From Neobacillus niacini (GTDB taxonomy: Bacteria; Bacillota; Bacilli; Bacillales; Cytobacillaceae): a stretch of DNA of 64,000 nt. The translations under genes were made by a program, and so were the position numbers. Positions within the stretch are counted from its first letter, which is position 1, and every line of letters begins with the position of its first letter. Of the stretch, positions 33,670 to 43,471 are shown piece after piece. The stretch is taken from contig NZ_JACWFG010000012.1 of the NCBI RefSeq assembly GCF_019749295.1, positions 62,001-126,000 on the forward strand, written 5' to 3'. The notes under the pieces were generated by a model. That model worked only from the letters and a program-made list of their open reading frames with translations. It ran no database searches and was not told the origin of the DNA.

Positions 33670-34953
33670 CTAAACCAACGGCGGCTTCTCTGACATTGAA
33701 AGAGCAGGACCTTCCTCTTTAACTTTAAAAAGAGGCACAACTAGAAAAGCACCGATCAAAAATAATACCCCTGAAAGGGAATATACTCCAGATAAAGTAA
33801 GTGGCACCTTTACCAATCCTGAAACCGACATTCCAATAACCATCGTTCCCATAAATAACGGATTAAGGACGCCATTAACTCGCCCGATAAATGCTTCATC
33901 TGTATATTTAAGAATAATCGTGTTTATTCCAATATGAATACATGGGAAGAACATTCCGTTCAGGACTTGTAATACAATGGTTAATACAACACTTGTAGAC
34001 CACCCTACACCAATTGTAAATAGCATACTTGCAAATATTCCAAGCGCAAGCAGCTTTTGCGGAGAGATTTTTTTAGAAAAAGCCATAACGATTCCGCCCC
34101 CAAGAAGCATGCCGGCACCATTTGCCATTAATAACCACTGAAGAAATTCTTTTGGCATTTCAAGCTTCTCCATGGTTACAAAAATGGCCAGCGGTGAAAT
34201 TAACCCCACAGCTAAACCACAAAACGCAAAAACACTGCCCATTGATTTCAGAACTTTTTTAGACATAACATAGCGAAAACCATCTGCTAGTTCTTTTTTA
34301 AAGTTATTCTCAACCTCTGATTCTTCCTTCTCTACGTCACGAGGAAGAAACATTAATACCAGTCCGGATAACAAAAACATCGCACCCATGACACCGATTG
34401 ATACGTAAATTCCGTACTTTTGATAAACAAGTGTGCCGATAACAGGGCCAATTACCATGAAGATGGCCATCAACGATTGAAACATCGCCATGACAGATTG
34501 TAATTGCTCACCAGGTACATGCTGCTTTAATAGTTTCATGGCAGAAGGCATGGAAAACTGTGATAGAATCGCTGAAACAAGTGTTGCTAAGAAGATTGCC
34601 TGCCACGAACCAAAAACAAGCGCCAATAACACTAAACCAATTGATACAGCTGATAGCATGTCACACCAAACCATTGTTAGTTTTGGCTTCCACCGGTCTG
34701 CAAAGGTTCCCCCAATAAAGGAAAAGATAAATATCGGTGCAAACTCAACAACTGAAATTAACGAAACGTAGACAGGATTGTTATTCGTAATATCCGTAAC
34801 ATATAATAAAATAGCAAAGTTCCGGATCCAAATTCCTAACTGAAGTAATAAGTTTGAAGACATAATTGCCAATACGATTCGGTTTGAAAAAATACTTCCT
34901 GAGGGCTGACCTGTTGGTATTGATGCCGCCCCTTCCTTATGGTAACCTTCCAT
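33670..34953 (-). CDS. MFS exporter (MFS_3 type)
   Basis: 427 residues, about 12 membrane segments. Motif A-like GGTFADRWKPKLT after TM2 and PGEQLQSVMAMFQSLMAIFM are typical of MFS_3 exporters such as EntS and macrolide pumps. AAAGGGG precedes this ATG; the longer frame to 35010 lacks support. Substrate unknown. Convergent with bmrA, sharing the terminator region. Confidence 0.85.
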   Translation of the reverse strand: MEGYHKEGAASIPTGQPSGSIFSNRIVLAIMSSNLLLQLGIWIRNFAILLYVTDITNNNPVYVSLISVVEFAPIFIFSFIGGTFADRWKPKLTMVWCDMLSAVSIGLVLLALVFGSWQAIFLATLVSAILSQFSMPSAMKLLKQHVPGEQLQSVMAMFQSLMAIFMVIGPVIGTLVYQKYGIYVSIGVMGAMFLLSGLVLMFLPRDVEKEESEVENNFKKELADGFRYVMSKKVLKSMGSVFAFCGLAVGLISPLAIFVTMEKLEMPKEFLQWLLMANGAGMLLGGGIVMAFSKKISPQKLLALGIFASMLFTIGVGWSTSVVLTIVLQVLNGMFFPCIHIGINTIILKYTDEAFIGRVNGVLNPLFMGTMVIGMSVSGLVKVPLTLSGVYSLSGVLFLIGAFLVVPLFKVKEEGPALSMSEKPPLV

Positions 34954-35145
34954 TCTATTTCCCCTTTCGAATGTTATAAAGTTATTTTTGCCAAAATTCT
35001 GCATAATCATATCATATTGAAAAAATAAATACAGTGTAAATCAAGGTTTCAGAAAATTAATATATATTTCCTCTTTATTAGTTGATAGAATTGTAGATGT
35101 TTTGATAAGTTTAAGAGAGAAGAGTATCCATTAGAGGTGTTTTTT

Positions 35146-36981
35146 ATGAAAAGGATTTCACTTACAGGTTTGCTTCATCCAATTATATTACTATTCGTTG
35201 TAATGTTTATAAAAATTTATGCACTTCAGGTTGTAGTTTTTGAGAACACATCGTTTTTACATGTCTTATTGGTTGAATTTCCGATGTGGGCTCTTGGCTT
35301 ATCAGGTCTCATGATGTTCTTTAAAAAGCGCACCTGGACAGCTATTTGGCTCTATAACTTTTTCCTTTCGATATTATTTATTGTCGTTGTTTATTATACC
35401 CGGTATTTTTCAACCGTACCATCCTATTATGATGTAAAACAAATTTATCAATCAAATTCTGTTGGCGGGACAGTTGCTCTGCTTGGAAGTCCATACGATT
35501 TTTTATTTTTCATAGATGTTGTCTTAATCCTTCCACTTATTTGGTTTTTCAAGAAAAACACTGCATCATTTGCTTCAGCCAATAAGTTTGCTATTGGGTT
35601 TGGCTGTATTGGGTTAATCATGACGATTATCGCTTTTCGCTATCCATTAATTGATGTATCCTACTTTGCCAAAAAGCATGGATATATTCAGTCACAATTC
35701 GTGCAGGCATATGAAAACAGTCTCGGAACAGCCTTCGCCAGTCAAGAGCATCTTTCTGAAAAAGAGCTTGAAAAGCTAAAAGGCAATACCTTTGTTCCTG
35801 CAGTACAACACGACACCTTTGGGCTTGCAAGAAATCGCCATGTTTTTATCATCCAAGTCGAGTCCTTACAGGAATTCACGATTAATCAACGTATTCATGG
35901 TCAAGAAATCACACCAAATTTAAATGCTCTATTAAAAGAAAGTGCTTATTTTGATCATGTCTACCAGCAAATTGGAGCTGGCAATACATCAGATTCCGAA
36001 TGGCTTATTCACACCTCACTGTATCCGGAAGGCATGGACCCAACCGTTAATACCATTGACGGGACAGAGATTCCATCACTTGCTTGGACGTTAAAAAAGA
36101 ATGGCTACGGTGCGGCAACCTACCATGCTGACGATATTACCTATTGGAGCCGTGATAAATTATATCCTGCTTTGGGATTTGATTATATCTTCACTAGTAA
36201 CGAAATTCCTAACGAAAAGGAAATTGGCTTTGGTCCTGCAGATGAAGTTTTGTTTAACTTTGTAGAAGATGAGCTGGTTAAGCAATTGAAAACACACGAC
36301 AGAATGTATTCCAATATTATTACACTCACAAGTCATACTCCTTTTGAAATGCCTGAGGAATATGAGTTTCTAGACTTGCCTGAAAACTACAAAGATACCT
36401 ACGTCGGCAACTACTTCCAATCTGTCCGCTATACGGATGAACAAATCGGGTTATTCATTAAAAAGTTGAAGAAGCTGGGAATCTACGATGAATCCATTAT
36501 TCTGATTTACGGAGATCATTCTGGTCTGCACGGTGCACCTGTTACCGATAAAGATAAAATTCTATTAAAAGAAGTACTAGGACACGAATACACTATGCAG
36601 GATCGCTTTGTTGTACCCGTTTTATTTACGGCGCCTGGGCTGTTTACAGGTGAAACTTACTCCCACCTTGGGGGTCAAATTGATTTGATGCCTACTCTAT
36701 TAAACTTGCTGGGCATTGAGCATGACACTCAAATGATCGGACACAACCTTTTTCACTATAAAAAGAATTTGTTAGGCATGCGGTATTACCTGCCAGGCGG
36801 CTCGTTTATTAGTGATAAAACCTTTTACACGGCACCAAGTGCGAAGCTTCCCGCTTCGATATATAACCGAAAAACAATGAAGAAAACAAAAAACACGAAT
36901 GGCCTGCAAAAAAGTATTGATAATACCTTATCCATCATGCAGTACTCAGATTATATCCGTAAAGAACAAACAGAAGAATAA
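35146..36981 (+). CDS. LTA-synthase-family sulfatase-fold membrane enzyme
   Basis: 611 residues. Five N-terminal membrane helices, then an extracellular sulfatase-like domain. The nucleophile is Thr281 in AGNTSDSEWLIHTSLYP; other metal residues are in QVESLQEF (Glu) and YGDHSGLHGAP. These enzymes transfer glycerol phosphate from phosphatidylglycerol to make or prime lipoteichoic acid. It is closest to the YvgJ/YqgS-type paralogues rather than a clear LtaS, so primase or stress-specific synthase is possible. GAGGTG lies 6 bases before ATG (a GTG three codons upstream is out of place). Confidence 0.85.
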   Translation: MKRISLTGLLHPIILLFVVMFIKIYALQVVVFENTSFLHVLLVEFPMWALGLSGLMMFFKKRTWTAIWLYNFFLSILFIVVVYYTRYFSTVPSYYDVKQIYQSNSVGGTVALLGSPYDFLFFIDVVLILPLIWFFKKNTASFASANKFAIGFGCIGLIMTIIAFRYPLIDVSYFAKKHGYIQSQFVQAYENSLGTAFASQEHLSEKELEKLKGNTFVPAVQHDTFGLARNRHVFIIQVESLQEFTINQRIHGQEITPNLNALLKESAYFDHVYQQIGAGNTSDSEWLIHTSLYPEGMDPTVNTIDGTEIPSLAWTLKKNGYGAATYHADDITYWSRDKLYPALGFDYIFTSNEIPNEKEIGFGPADEVLFNFVEDELVKQLKTHDRMYSNIITLTSHTPFEMPEEYEFLDLPENYKDTYVGNYFQSVRYTDEQIGLFIKKLKKLGIYDESIILIYGDHSGLHGAPVTDKDKILLKEVLGHEYTMQDRFVVPVLFTAPGLFTGETYSHLGGQIDLMPTLLNLLGIEHDTQMIGHNLFHYKKNLLGMRYYLPGGSFISDKTFYTAPSAKLPASIYNRKTMKKTKNTNGLQKSIDNTLSIMQYSDYIRKEQTEE

Positions 36982-36986
36982 ATAAG

Positions 36987-37021
36987 GGACCTGCATACAT
37001 TCATGCAGGTCCTTCCTATTT
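36987..37021. terminator. Intrinsic terminator
   Basis: GGACCTGCAT and ATGCAGGTCC form a 10-bp perfect stem with a 6-base loop, then TTCCTATTTTT. Confidence 0.85.
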
Positions 37022-38047
37022 TTACTGAATCTCTCTAACTGCTTTCCTCAGCGGCGGGACCTCTAAATACGTGACAACACGCCAAATCCACTCCAATGGA
37101 CCGTACTGGAAGTTACGAAGCCAAATAACACTAAAGAGCAGCTGAATGGCATAAATAATTAAGCAAACGACAAGTGATTGAAGATACGAAATATTGTTAA
37201 ACAAGTTGAAAACATAACCGGCTAGATAAATAAAGATGGTTTGAAAAATATAGTTTGTCAGCGCCATCCGCCCATAGCTTTTCAAAGGAGACAACAGCCT
37301 TTGAATAAGCGGCAATTGCAACAGCAAAACCAGCACCCCAACATATAATGCTGAGATTGCCGGCCCAATCATGATTCCAATACTTAAAAACCTGTAAGTA
37401 GCTTCATCTACACCGGCAATTAGATCGAATGGGATGGATGGGGCATGTTGATATTGATTAACTAGTGCCGCTATACTCATAACTAGCAGTATTGCAGTTA
37501 CGAATGGTACCTTTTTAATCTTCTCCGCTAACCCTTCAAATAATTGGTACTGTCCTGCTGCAATCCCAAGGAGCATTAACGGTACTATCATAAACAGTTT
37601 AAATGCCATTAAACTCAGGGCAATCAGAAGTATTAGGCCAATACAGAGGTTAAATTCTTTCTTCACTTTGTAAAAAGGTAATAAAAGAAGTCCGGTAACC
37701 GCATAGACAGTTAGTGCCTCACCAGGATGAAATTTCACGTGAAACCAGCCTAAGATAAATAATGCAGCCACTCTTCTTAAAAATAAAATATAACCATTCT
37801 TCCCTTTTGCGTTTGCTCTAGAGATAAAGAGATAAAAGCCAACTCCGAACAAAAAAGAAAAAAGAGTGTAAAACCTGCCTTCCACAAATAAAAATAGAAA
37901 TCGTTGATAGGCAGCATCCATAGAGCCAGGTTCGGGGGCCTTTACAGCCAGCAGCGGCAGAACATTTACAAGGATGATACCCAGCAATGCAAAGCCCCGC
38001 AAATAATCGAGTATATCTATTCGTTTATTGCCTTCCGTTGGCCTCAT
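37022..38047 (-). CDS. DUF418-family polytopic membrane protein
   Basis: 341 residues, around ten membrane segments. The N-terminal IDILDYLRGFALLGIILVN and the C-terminal YGRMALTNYIFQTIFIYL block match the DUF418 family (YeiB-like). Function unknown. GAGGTG lies 6 bases before the ATG; a GTG three codons upstream is inside that site. Starts 15 bases after the stop of the next membrane protein gene upstream, so probably one operon. Confidence 0.85.
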   Translation of the reverse strand: MRPTEGNKRIDILDYLRGFALLGIILVNVLPLLAVKAPEPGSMDAAYQRFLFLFVEGRFYTLFSFLFGVGFYLFISRANAKGKNGYILFLRRVAALFILGWFHVKFHPGEALTVYAVTGLLLLPFYKVKKEFNLCIGLILLIALSLMAFKLFMIVPLMLLGIAAGQYQLFEGLAEKIKKVPFVTAILLVMSIAALVNQYQHAPSIPFDLIAGVDEATYRFLSIGIMIGPAISALYVGVLVLLLQLPLIQRLLSPLKSYGRMALTNYIFQTIFIYLAGYVFNLFNNISYLQSLVVCLIIYAIQLLFSVIWLRNFQYGPLEWIWRVVTYLEVPPLRKAVREIQ

Positions 38048-38062
38048 CCATATCACCTCAAG

Positions 38063-38563
38063 TTAGATTGGTATAAACATATGTATAAAGAAAACTAGAA
38101 AAAAGGCCATGGCTGTTATCAAGTGGAACTTACGCCGAAACCCAGATGACTTTTTATGGCGCAGATAACCTGCAGCTAATGTAAGAGAAAGTACTGCCAT
38201 TGCTAGGTAGCCGCTGACTAGTTTCAAGTTGCTATATCCGATAACTGGCGCAATTTCATATAAATTAATAGCAGCATGACCGGCAATAATCGTTGTAGCT
38301 GTTATCGCAATTGGAATATGCCATTTCATCATGACTCTTGAAAATTTTGCCAGACGAATCTTAACCTGCCTTACGGATGATTTACGTATGACTAAGAAGA
38401 CAAAATACATATTAATATTAACTAAAAACAGAATCATTGCCATTTGGGACAAAAATTGAGCAGTAATAACCAAACTACTGTCATGAGGACGAAAAAACCA
38501 GATATAAATCACTGAAAGTACAATTAAGATACTATTTAAAGCAATCCATAATCTATGGGGCAA
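38063..38563 (-). CDS. Four-TM membrane protein with helix-embedded histidines
   Basis: 166 residues, about five hydrophobic segments. His residues lie in or near helices (KWHIPIAITATTIIAGHAA, FHLITAMAFFLVFFIHMF), reminiscent of b-type cytochromes of the cytochrome b561/ferric-reductase sort. No family assigned. Starts at TTG with AGGAGG 7 bases upstream. Likely co-transcribed with the DUF418 gene. Confidence 0.65.
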   Translation of the reverse strand: MPHRLWIALNSILIVLSVIYIWFFRPHDSSLVITAQFLSQMAMILFLVNINMYFVFLVIRKSSVRQVKIRLAKFSRVMMKWHIPIAITATTIIAGHAAINLYEIAPVIGYSNLKLVSGYLAMAVLSLTLAAGYLRHKKSSGFRRKFHLITAMAFFLVFFIHMFIPI

Positions 38564-38606
38564 GCATTTCCCTCCTTTTTTGATGAGACTATTGGTTCTA
38601 ATAATG

Positions 38607-38686
38607 ATATATCAGCGTTAATTCGAATATATCCGCGTTAAATGGAATATATCCGCGTTAGATCAAATATATCCGCGATGCGTAAA
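38607..38686. repeat. 20-bp tandem repeat, four copies
   Basis: Four units beginning ATATATCnGCG at 38607, 38627, 38647 and 38667, exactly 20 bp apart, with variable last 6-8 bases. Confidence 0.85.
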
Positions 38687-38740
38687 ATTCCAGTTTAATA
38701 TCCTGAGACCTCTTTTAATTCTACTATACATAAAAAAGAA

Positions 38741-38761
38741 AAGTACCCATAACAGGTACTT
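38741..38761 (-). terminator. Terminator of aroK-aroD
   Basis: On the minus strand AAGTACC and GGTACTT form the stem, then TTCTTTTTT. Confidence 0.7.
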
Positions 38762-38763
38762 CC

Positions 38764-39528
38764 TTATAAACTAGAATTTATCAATGATAAGATACTCCTC
38801 AATTCGGTAACAGGCACTTGTCCCGGTGCTGAAGCTTTCTTAGCAGCACCAAATGTTAAGGCAGATCCAAATATTTCACCTGCTAAACGGCTGATCACTC
38901 CCTTACCTGCCATGGACATCGTAATAATCGGTCTATCAGCGTATTGCTCATTCATGGTATTGGTCGCATCCAATAAGGTCAAAACGTCTGCAGCGTTCCT
39001 CGGCATAACAGCAATCTTCGGTAAATCTCCGCCTAACTCCTGAGCCCTGCGTAAACGGGAGACAATCTCATCCTTTGCTGGAGTCTTGTCAAAGTCATGA
39101 TTCGAGATGATGACATACACATTGTGGCTGTGTGCAGCAGAAATGAGTGATTTTATCTTTTCTTCATCATTAAATAGCTCAACATCAACGATATCTATCT
39201 GACCACTTTCCGCCATTACCTTATTTAATTCGAAGTAGTATGCAGTGCTTACTTCCTTCTCTCCACCTTCCTTTGCACTCCGGAAGGTAAAAATAAGCGG
39301 TTTATCATGCAGAATTGATCGAATTGCATTCAATGCCTCTCTTACTTTCTCCAAATCCTCCACGTGCTCAAAAAAATCAACACGCCATTCCACTACATCT
39401 AGGTCAACTGTATTAAGGGACCTTGCTTCCTCTGATAATTCTGATAACGTTTTACCTACTATAGGAACGCAAATTTTCGGAACTCCCTCTCCTATCGTTA
39501 TCCCCTTAACGGTAATACTTCTTTTCAT
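38764..39528 (-). CDS. aroD: Type I 3-dehydroquinate dehydratase
   Basis: 254 residues. Converts 3-dehydroquinate to 3-dehydroshikimate in the shikimate pathway, or in quinate use. Type I residues are visible: DVVEWRVDFFE, His in VIISNHDFDKTP, and the Schiff-base Lys in LPKIAVMPRNAADVL. Start taken at the ATG with GTGGAG 8 bases upstream; a GTG three codons earlier is possible. It follows aroK by 23 bases, an operon. Confidence 0.92.
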   Translation of the reverse strand: MKRSITVKGITIGEGVPKICVPIVGKTLSELSEEARSLNTVDLDVVEWRVDFFEHVEDLEKVREALNAIRSILHDKPLIFTFRSAKEGGEKEVSTAYYFELNKVMAESGQIDIVDVELFNDEEKIKSLISAAHSHNVYVIISNHDFDKTPAKDEIVSRLRRAQELGGDLPKIAVMPRNAADVLTLLDATNTMNEQYADRPIITMSMAGKGVISRLAGEIFGSALTFGAAKKASAPGQVPVTELRSILSLINSSL

Positions 39529-39551
39529 CTTCTCCACTCCACTCGAACCTT

Positions 39552-40103
39552 TTACTTAGTTTCGTGCAACTCCCAAGATAATTTCAGGGTTTTCACTATG
39601 CTATCGGCTAATTCATCCATGCTTTGATTGCTTATTTCAATCATTGAGTGATAGTTATTTTTATAGATTTCTTTCCTTTTATAAAATAGCTCTTCAATTT
39701 CATCCATTGTCTTACCTTGCAGAACTGGGCGGCTGTCAATAATTGAACCTAACCGATTTTTCCAAGCATCCCAGGTAATATCTAAATAAAATACAATACT
39801 AGAATTGAGGCATACCTTTCGAATTTCTTCCTGCAGGAACGCCCCTCCTCCGACAGAGATAATCTTTAGTTTATAGTGACATAGATTCTGAATTAATTCT
39901 TTTTCCTTTTCTCTAAAAGCCTTCTCACCAATTTCAGCAAATATTTTTGGAATTGGCATGTTATACTCTTTTTCAATTTCTTCATCAATATCAATAAAAT
40001 CCCGATAAAGCTTTTTAGCTACTAATTTCCCAATGGTTGTTTTCCCTGCACCCATAAAACCGATAAATACAATATTTTTTTCTCTCAATGAATGGTTCGG
40101 CAA
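39552..40103 (-). CDS. aroK: Shikimate kinase
   Basis: 183 residues. P-loop GFMGAGKT at residues 15-22, substrate-binding D38/D40 in FIDIDEE, GEKAFREKEK with the conserved Arg, SVGGGA and lid RPVLQGKT. Phosphorylates shikimate with ATP. Starts at TTG behind GGGAG. First gene of the aroK-aroD pair. Confidence 0.92.
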   Translation of the reverse strand: MPNHSLREKNIVFIGFMGAGKTTIGKLVAKKLYRDFIDIDEEIEKEYNMPIPKIFAEIGEKAFREKEKELIQNLCHYKLKIISVGGGAFLQEEIRKVCLNSSIVFYLDITWDAWKNRLGSIIDSRPVLQGKTMDEIEELFYKRKEIYKNNYHSMIEISNQSMDELADSIVKTLKLSWELHETK

Positions 40104-40236
40104 CAGCTATCATCTCCCACGCACAAATAATATTAATACTATTATAAGCTTTCTAATTCCTAAAACCAATCATGGTTATTTTCTATCGCTTTTTGGGAAT
40201 ATAAGTATATTCATGAATGGGAAGCTAGGAGATACT

Positions 40237-41298
40237 ATGGGAATGCCCTTTAAAAAATTGCTATACTACCTGACAAAGCTGAGAAACAGAATCTTTTTTC
40301 CACTGTTCACTTTATACGTTTTGTTTGCGGCCTACATTGCCTTGTATATAGAGCCGGAGACCTTTGGTACCTATCTGACCGCTATTTATTGGGTGCTGAC
40401 TACTCTTGCTACGGTTGGATTTGGTGACTTTGCTCCAGTCACACAACTGGGTCAGGCATTTACAATTGTTCTATATATTACAGGAATCGGATTAGTCAGT
40501 GTGTTTATAGGGAAAATGTTAAAAGTAGTCTATCTGTTCGATAAACTTAAAGTTGGTGGAAAGATGAAATATACGGGTAAGAATCATATCATCCTGATTG
40601 GCTGGAGCGATAAATCCCAGCTAGCCATTAAAGAAATCCTTAAGTCAGATAAATCCATCGATATTGTCATTATTGACGAACTTGAAAATGCACCCATGGT
40701 GGAGAAACAATTGTATTATGTCCGCGGCGATGCAACAGATGAGGAAACTCTTTACCAAGCTAACCTGCCCGAAGCTAAAGGCGTTATCATCTTTGCTGAT
40801 CAAATCACACAAGACAACTTTGCCACTAAAGATCCGTTACTCGTGGATGGAAAAACATTACTAATTGCAACAGCTATTACTTCGATTGAAGAAAAACTAA
40901 ACAAACCCATCCATGTAACAGCAGAGGTAATTTATCAAAAACATATTCGGTTATTCCAGCGGGTAAAAGTGGATGAATTTATCCCAACACAAGAAATGAT
41001 TTCACATGCAGCCGTTCGGTCACTATTTTCTCATGGAGTCACTAATATGTATTCAGAGCTAATGAGCAGTCAGTATGAAGAATCGATGTATGAAATATCG
41101 AAACAAAAAGAATGGAAAACATACCGAGATGCTTTTAAGGATTTACTTAATAAAGGAGCAACACTCGTTGCAGACCGAGGAGATCTTCATATTAATCAAA
41201 AACTCGGCGAACCCATTCCGGAGGATGCTCAGCTTTTTGTTATTTGCGATAAAGAGACACTTAACAAGATAAATTCAGAAAACACCCCCGCCAAATAA
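40237..41298 (+). CDS. Two-TM potassium channel with RCK/TrkA domain
   Basis: 353 residues. TM1 near 20-38, pore with selectivity filter TVGFGD (residues 59-64), TM2 near 75-95, then a TrkA-N domain (NHIILIGWSDKSQLAIKEIL, VIIDELENAP, GDATDEETL) and a TrkA-C-like end. The NAD-binding Gly-rich loop is modified (GWSDKS). Resembles Bacillus YugO-type channels. AGGAG lies 5 bases before this ATG; a much longer frame extends upstream but overlaps aroK on the other strand. Single gene with its own terminator. Confidence 0.9.
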   Translation: MGMPFKKLLYYLTKLRNRIFFPLFTLYVLFAAYIALYIEPETFGTYLTAIYWVLTTLATVGFGDFAPVTQLGQAFTIVLYITGIGLVSVFIGKMLKVVYLFDKLKVGGKMKYTGKNHIILIGWSDKSQLAIKEILKSDKSIDIVIIDELENAPMVEKQLYYVRGDATDEETLYQANLPEAKGVIIFADQITQDNFATKDPLLVDGKTLLIATAITSIEEKLNKPIHVTAEVIYQKHIRLFQRVKVDEFIPTQEMISHAAVRSLFSHGVTNMYSELMSSQYEESMYEISKQKEWKTYRDAFKDLLNKGATLVADRGDLHINQKLGEPIPEDAQLFVICDKETLNKINSENTPAK

Positions 41299-41301
41299 AG
41301 A

Positions 41302-41334
41302 ATAGGTCCTATCAAGTTGATAGAACCTATTTTT
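41302..41334 (+). terminator. Terminator of the potassium channel gene
   Basis: ATAGGTcCTATC and GATAGaACCTAT form the stem, then TTTTTA. Confidence 0.8.
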
Positions 41335-41354
41335 ATGGGGTTATTTATGACAGG

Positions 41355-41579
41355 TTAGCCTAATTTAATTTTATCTTGCGGCTCATCTAGCTTCATATGC
41401 TCAAGTTCGAGTCGCATTTTTTCCGTTTCAATTAAATAATTCTGATGTTTTAGTTTTTCTAATTCAAGCTCACTTTGAATCATTTTATATTTTAATTTAT
41501 TCTGCTTTTGAAAATGGGTCGTCAAGATAGCAATGATTGGAATCGAAAATACCATAATAACTGCAATTGTCCCCGTCAT
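41355..41579 (-). CDS. Small single-TM coiled-coil protein (PspB-like layout)
   Basis: 74 residues: one membrane helix (residues 4-20) and a charged coiled-coil (QSELELEKLKHQNYLIETEK and on). The layout recalls PspB-type proteins, without sequence proof of membership. AGGAGGGAG precedes the ATG. No function assigned. Confidence 0.65.
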   Translation of the reverse strand: MTGTIAVIMVFSIPIIAILTTHFQKQNKLKYKMIQSELELEKLKHQNYLIETEKMRLELEHMKLDEPQDKIKLG

Positions 41580-41676
41580 ACTACTCCCTCCTATCTATGG
41601 CATTAATAAAGCTTATCCTTACGATAAATATACCAAATTATAGAAATAGTTTGTACAGAATTATCAAAAAATAAAA

Positions 41677-41699
41677 GCATGGAATGCGACATTCCCTGC
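41677..41699 (-). terminator. Terminator of the Cys-rich gene
   Basis: On the minus strand GCAGGGAATG and CATTCCATGC form the stem, then TTTTATTTTTT. Confidence 0.8.
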
Positions 41700-41700
41700 T

Positions 41701-42033
41701 TTAAGTTTTTTTCTTTGGTTTATTCAGTAAATGCTTAACGGAATAGACAGGATGGTACAACAGCATCCAAGGTCCACAATAGCGCATAACTGATTTCATT
41801 TTTATCCGATATTTTGGTTTATAACAGTGTACAGAACAATTGGAGCATGCACTTTTTTCTTCGCCAAATCTACACAAAGAAAGTCTCATAACAGCGTAGG
41901 TTTTTAAATTCTGACAATCCTTACATAGTTCCTGATCGTTATGATGTTTCTTGCGGCAGTACAATTTAATCATCTTGGTGACCATTTCTTTTTCCATTTG
42001 GATTTTTGGCCCATTGTTTAATTGCCTAATCAT
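41701..42033 (-). CDS. YgbA_NO (nitrous oxide-stimulated promoter) family protein
   Basis: 110 residues with eight Cys, in CKDC and CSNC-type pairs. The length, MVTKMIKLYCRKKHH, LCRFGEEK and KMKSVMRYCGPWMLLYHP match the YgbA_NO family (named for a nitrosative-stress-induced E. coli gene). Probably binds a metal or iron-sulfur cluster (inference). Start at the ATG with GGGGG upstream. Single gene. Confidence 0.88.
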   Translation of the reverse strand: MIRQLNNGPKIQMEKEMVTKMIKLYCRKKHHNDQELCKDCQNLKTYAVMRLSLCRFGEEKSACSNCSVHCYKPKYRIKMKSVMRYCGPWMLLYHPVYSVKHLLNKPKKKT

Positions 42034-42181
42034 TGAACGTAAACCCCCTTTAACAAGACAGATCTACCACAGAACTGTATCTCTTACTTAGAACATAACA
42101 CACCAAACCTGTTCTAAAATCAATAATCTTTAACAATTTACTAACAAGTCAAAATCCAGCTTTTCTAAATAAACTTTCTCT

Positions 42182-42211
42182 TTGACAAAAGCCTGTATAC
42201 CTATATATGAT
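42182..42211 (+). promoter_or_regulatory. Promoter of the Bmr/Blt-like exporter
   Basis: TTGACA (42182-42187), 18-bp spacer, TATGAT (42206-42211). Just downstream AGTGT...ACACT (42219-42237) is an imperfect dyad over the expected start site and may be an operator. Confidence 0.7.
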
Positions 42212-42277
42212 AGTAAGCAGTGTAAAAAGTTAACACTATTATTAAGTGAGTAACTTTTATGAGAAAGGTGGCTTAAT

Positions 42278-43468
42278 ATGACAGGAGATCAAAGAAAAAA
42301 AATTACCATGTTGATGATCAACATGTTTATAGCAATTGGGAGTTTTGGAATCATTATTCCTATTTTACCAGCATATTTGGAGTCCATTAATCAAGGCGGA
42401 ACAGCTGCAGGCCTGTTCATTGCTATCTTTGCCGGAGCTCAGTTCATCTTTTCTCCGATTGCAGGTAAATGGACAGATCAATATGGCCGAAGAAAAATGA
42501 TTATATACGGACTTGCAGGTTTAACCCTGTCGATGTTTATTTTTTACGCTTCCAACTCAATCTGGGTACTTTATGCTTCTCGTGCAGTCGGCGGAATTGG
42601 CTGTGCGATGCTTGTACCAGCAATCTTTGCCTATATCGCTGACATTACAACGATGGAGCAGCGTGCGAAAGGGAACAGCTTAGTTTCCGCTGCTATGTCT
42701 CTTGGAATTGTTGTAGGTCCTGGGATTGGCGGTTTCTTAGCAGGTTTCGGCTTGAAATTTCCTATTTTAGTATCAGCACTTGTATCCTTAGTCTCTGTGT
42801 TGTTTTCCGTTCTTCTTTTAAAAGAGAGTAAAACAACTCCTATCGGAGCAACAGCAGAAATGCCGCCTGATGAGTCTATGGTACGTAAAATAGCTCGTTC
42901 TGTGAAAATGCCTTATTTCATTCCTCTAATTATTACACTTGTTATGAGCTTTGGACTAATTGCATACGAATCGGTTATAGGTTTATACCTTGATAATCAA
43001 TTCCAATCGTCTGCAAAGGACATTGCGGTTATGGTTACTGCAACCGGAGTTGTCAGTGTTATTGTTCAGCTTTTTGTAGTTGATAAAATTGTAAATCGGT
43101 ACGGTGAAAAATCTGTTTTGAATGTATTTATTGCCGTAGCTGCCGCTGGATTTTTATTTTCGTTATACGCTTCCAGCTACTCTTTATTCTTTATCATTTC
43201 ACTTTTTATTTTCCTATCGACTTCTATTCTCCGTCCGGTGTTGAATACGTTGATTTCAAAGCTTGCAGGAAACGAACAGGGCTTTGCGATGGGGATGAAT
43301 AATGCTTATATGAGTATTGGTAACGTCCTTGGTCCAACACTTGCAGGATTACTATATGACGTTAAAATTACCTATCCATTTATATTAGGATTTGTATTAT
43401 TAGTTATTACACTTTTCATTACCTTTACATGGCAAAAACGATCACTAAAAGCAAAAGCGGTTATATAA
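42278..43468 (+). CDS. MFS multidrug exporter (Bmr/Blt/NorA type)
   Basis: 396 residues, 12 membrane segments. Motif A GKWTDQYGRRKMI after TM2 and the drug/H+ antiporter motif C-like GPGIGGFLAGFG in TM5. Closest to Bmr/Blt/NorA DHA1 pumps; no adjacent regulator. AAAGGTGG precedes the ATG. Good promoter upstream. A MITE-like repeat and terminator follow. Confidence 0.88.
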   Translation: MTGDQRKKITMLMINMFIAIGSFGIIIPILPAYLESINQGGTAAGLFIAIFAGAQFIFSPIAGKWTDQYGRRKMIIYGLAGLTLSMFIFYASNSIWVLYASRAVGGIGCAMLVPAIFAYIADITTMEQRAKGNSLVSAAMSLGIVVGPGIGGFLAGFGLKFPILVSALVSLVSVLFSVLLLKESKTTPIGATAEMPPDESMVRKIARSVKMPYFIPLIITLVMSFGLIAYESVIGLYLDNQFQSSAKDIAVMVTATGVVSVIVQLFVVDKIVNRYGEKSVLNVFIAVAAAGFLFSLYASSYSLFFIISLFIFLSTSILRPVLNTLISKLAGNEQGFAMGMNNAYMSIGNVLGPTLAGLLYDVKITYPFILGFVLLVITLFITFTWQKRSLKAKAVI

Positions 43469-43471
43469 GGC

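Noticed and set aside
40033..40236. N-terminal extension of the potassium channel
   Set aside because: The extended frame overlaps aroK on the other strand, has no ribosome binding site, and its sequence is not channel-like.
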